Source of the DNA: Erythrocercus mccallii
Lineage: Eukaryota > Chordata > Aves > Passeriformes > Dicruridae
Length of the DNA: 64,000 nucleotides
Direction of reading: 5' to 3'
Assembly: GCA_013397435.1 (NCBI GenBank)
Contig: VZRG01000860.1
Coordinates: 211,701-275,700, forward strand
In this document: piece by piece, positions 63,289-64,000 of the stretch
Numbering within the stretch: position 1 is the stretch's first letter
Layout of the letters: every line of letters starts with the position of its first letter
The notes under the pieces: generated by a model
Database searches by the model: none
What the model saw: only the letters and a program-made list of their open reading frames with translations
What the model was told of the DNA's origin: nothing
Position numbers and translations under genes: made by a program

Positions 63289-64000
63289 AATTAAAACAAG
63301 AATTCAGGTCTCTTTGCAAGGTATGCATTATAAGATTAATACTTAATAATCCTGTCAGCATTTATTTAAGCTAAGCCATTGGAGCAGAAATTTACAGTCA
63401 TTTTAGCTGCCTGTTGCTACAAACACACACTTCTCTAAATCAAGGGAAAGAATTAAGCATGTGCTTACCTCTAGCAGGTGTTACCTTACATGAATATCCA
63501 AACCCAGAATTAAGACACAGCCATAACATGTATCAATACATCAATAAAACCCTCAAGAACCAGCAATTAATTATTTCCTCTCTATCAGCCTTTCAGCAGC
63601 TTTAACATTATATTATCCACACACATTTGGGATACAAAGCATTTACTTGTTTGCTCAGAGAACAAAAAATAATTCTTTTGTTTGCTCCCTGAAGTAAGAC
63701 ATAATACCTTAAGTTAAATTTCTTATGCACCAGGTTAGCAACTTCAGGAGACCTCATACAAGGAAACAGGCTTTTTTTTACACTTTTCAGACAAGAGGAG
63801 AGAAAAAGAGGGAAAAATGTATTTTAATAGGGCCACACTTAGTAACCCCTCACAAACAACTGGCTGAAATACCAGTGTCACAATACTAAATCTGACTCTC
63901 TCTCTAGCAGAGTTAAAGCATGAAAACAAAGCCTCTGAAGGTCTGAACATTCTCCTTTTACTTAAAAACAGACTTTAGAAAGCTAAGAACAGACTGTCCC

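Noticed and set aside
1..64000. CRISPR arrays, operons, ribosome binding sites, rRNA genes or phage-type modules
   Set aside because: None is seen; the sequence is vertebrate nuclear DNA with spliced genes and a LINE copy.

Overview
The window is vertebrate nuclear DNA, almost certainly from a bird. It is AT-rich, gene-sparse and intron-rich. It carries a decayed chicken-repeat-1 (CR1) LINE copy and at least one CR1 3' tail, and two short runs of N mark a draft assembly. No bacterial, plasmid or phage feature is present.

The only gene I can support is PRDM5, on the minus strand. I recognise it by its N-terminal PR/SET-like segment followed by a long C2H2 zinc-finger array. Fourteen coding exons run right to left from the ATG at 48417 to a donor at 3949. 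Each is bounded by AG and GT. Their lengths (93, 84, 123, 181, 175, 93, 122, 80, 85, 158, 94, 161, 94 and 86 nt) sum to 1629 nt, exactly 543 codons with no internal stop, and all splice phases agree. From memory the vertebrate protein is about 630 residues with 16 fingers. The last two coding exons (about 89 residues, three fingers and the stop) should therefore lie left of base 1. I number the exons 1-14 from the ATG.

Layout: 1-3949 is the start of intron 14. From 3950 to 48417 lie the exons and introns, with exons 4-8 packed into about 4.2 kb. A CpG island at about 47.8-48.7 kb covers the first coding exon, the 5' UTR and the promoter. From about 48.7 kb to 64 kb is upstream flank with no recognised gene. 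It holds a splice-signal-bounded candidate exon on the plus strand, which could belong to a divergent transcript, an everted nuclear-receptor-type palindrome, and a dead CR1 copy near the right end.

PRDM5 is known as a nuclear DNA-binding regulator that recruits chromatin modifiers and controls extracellular-matrix genes. I found no exotic new system. The points most worth checking are the possible divergent transcript, the weak donor of exon 6, an eight-glutamate codon repeat, and several hairpin or palindrome elements.
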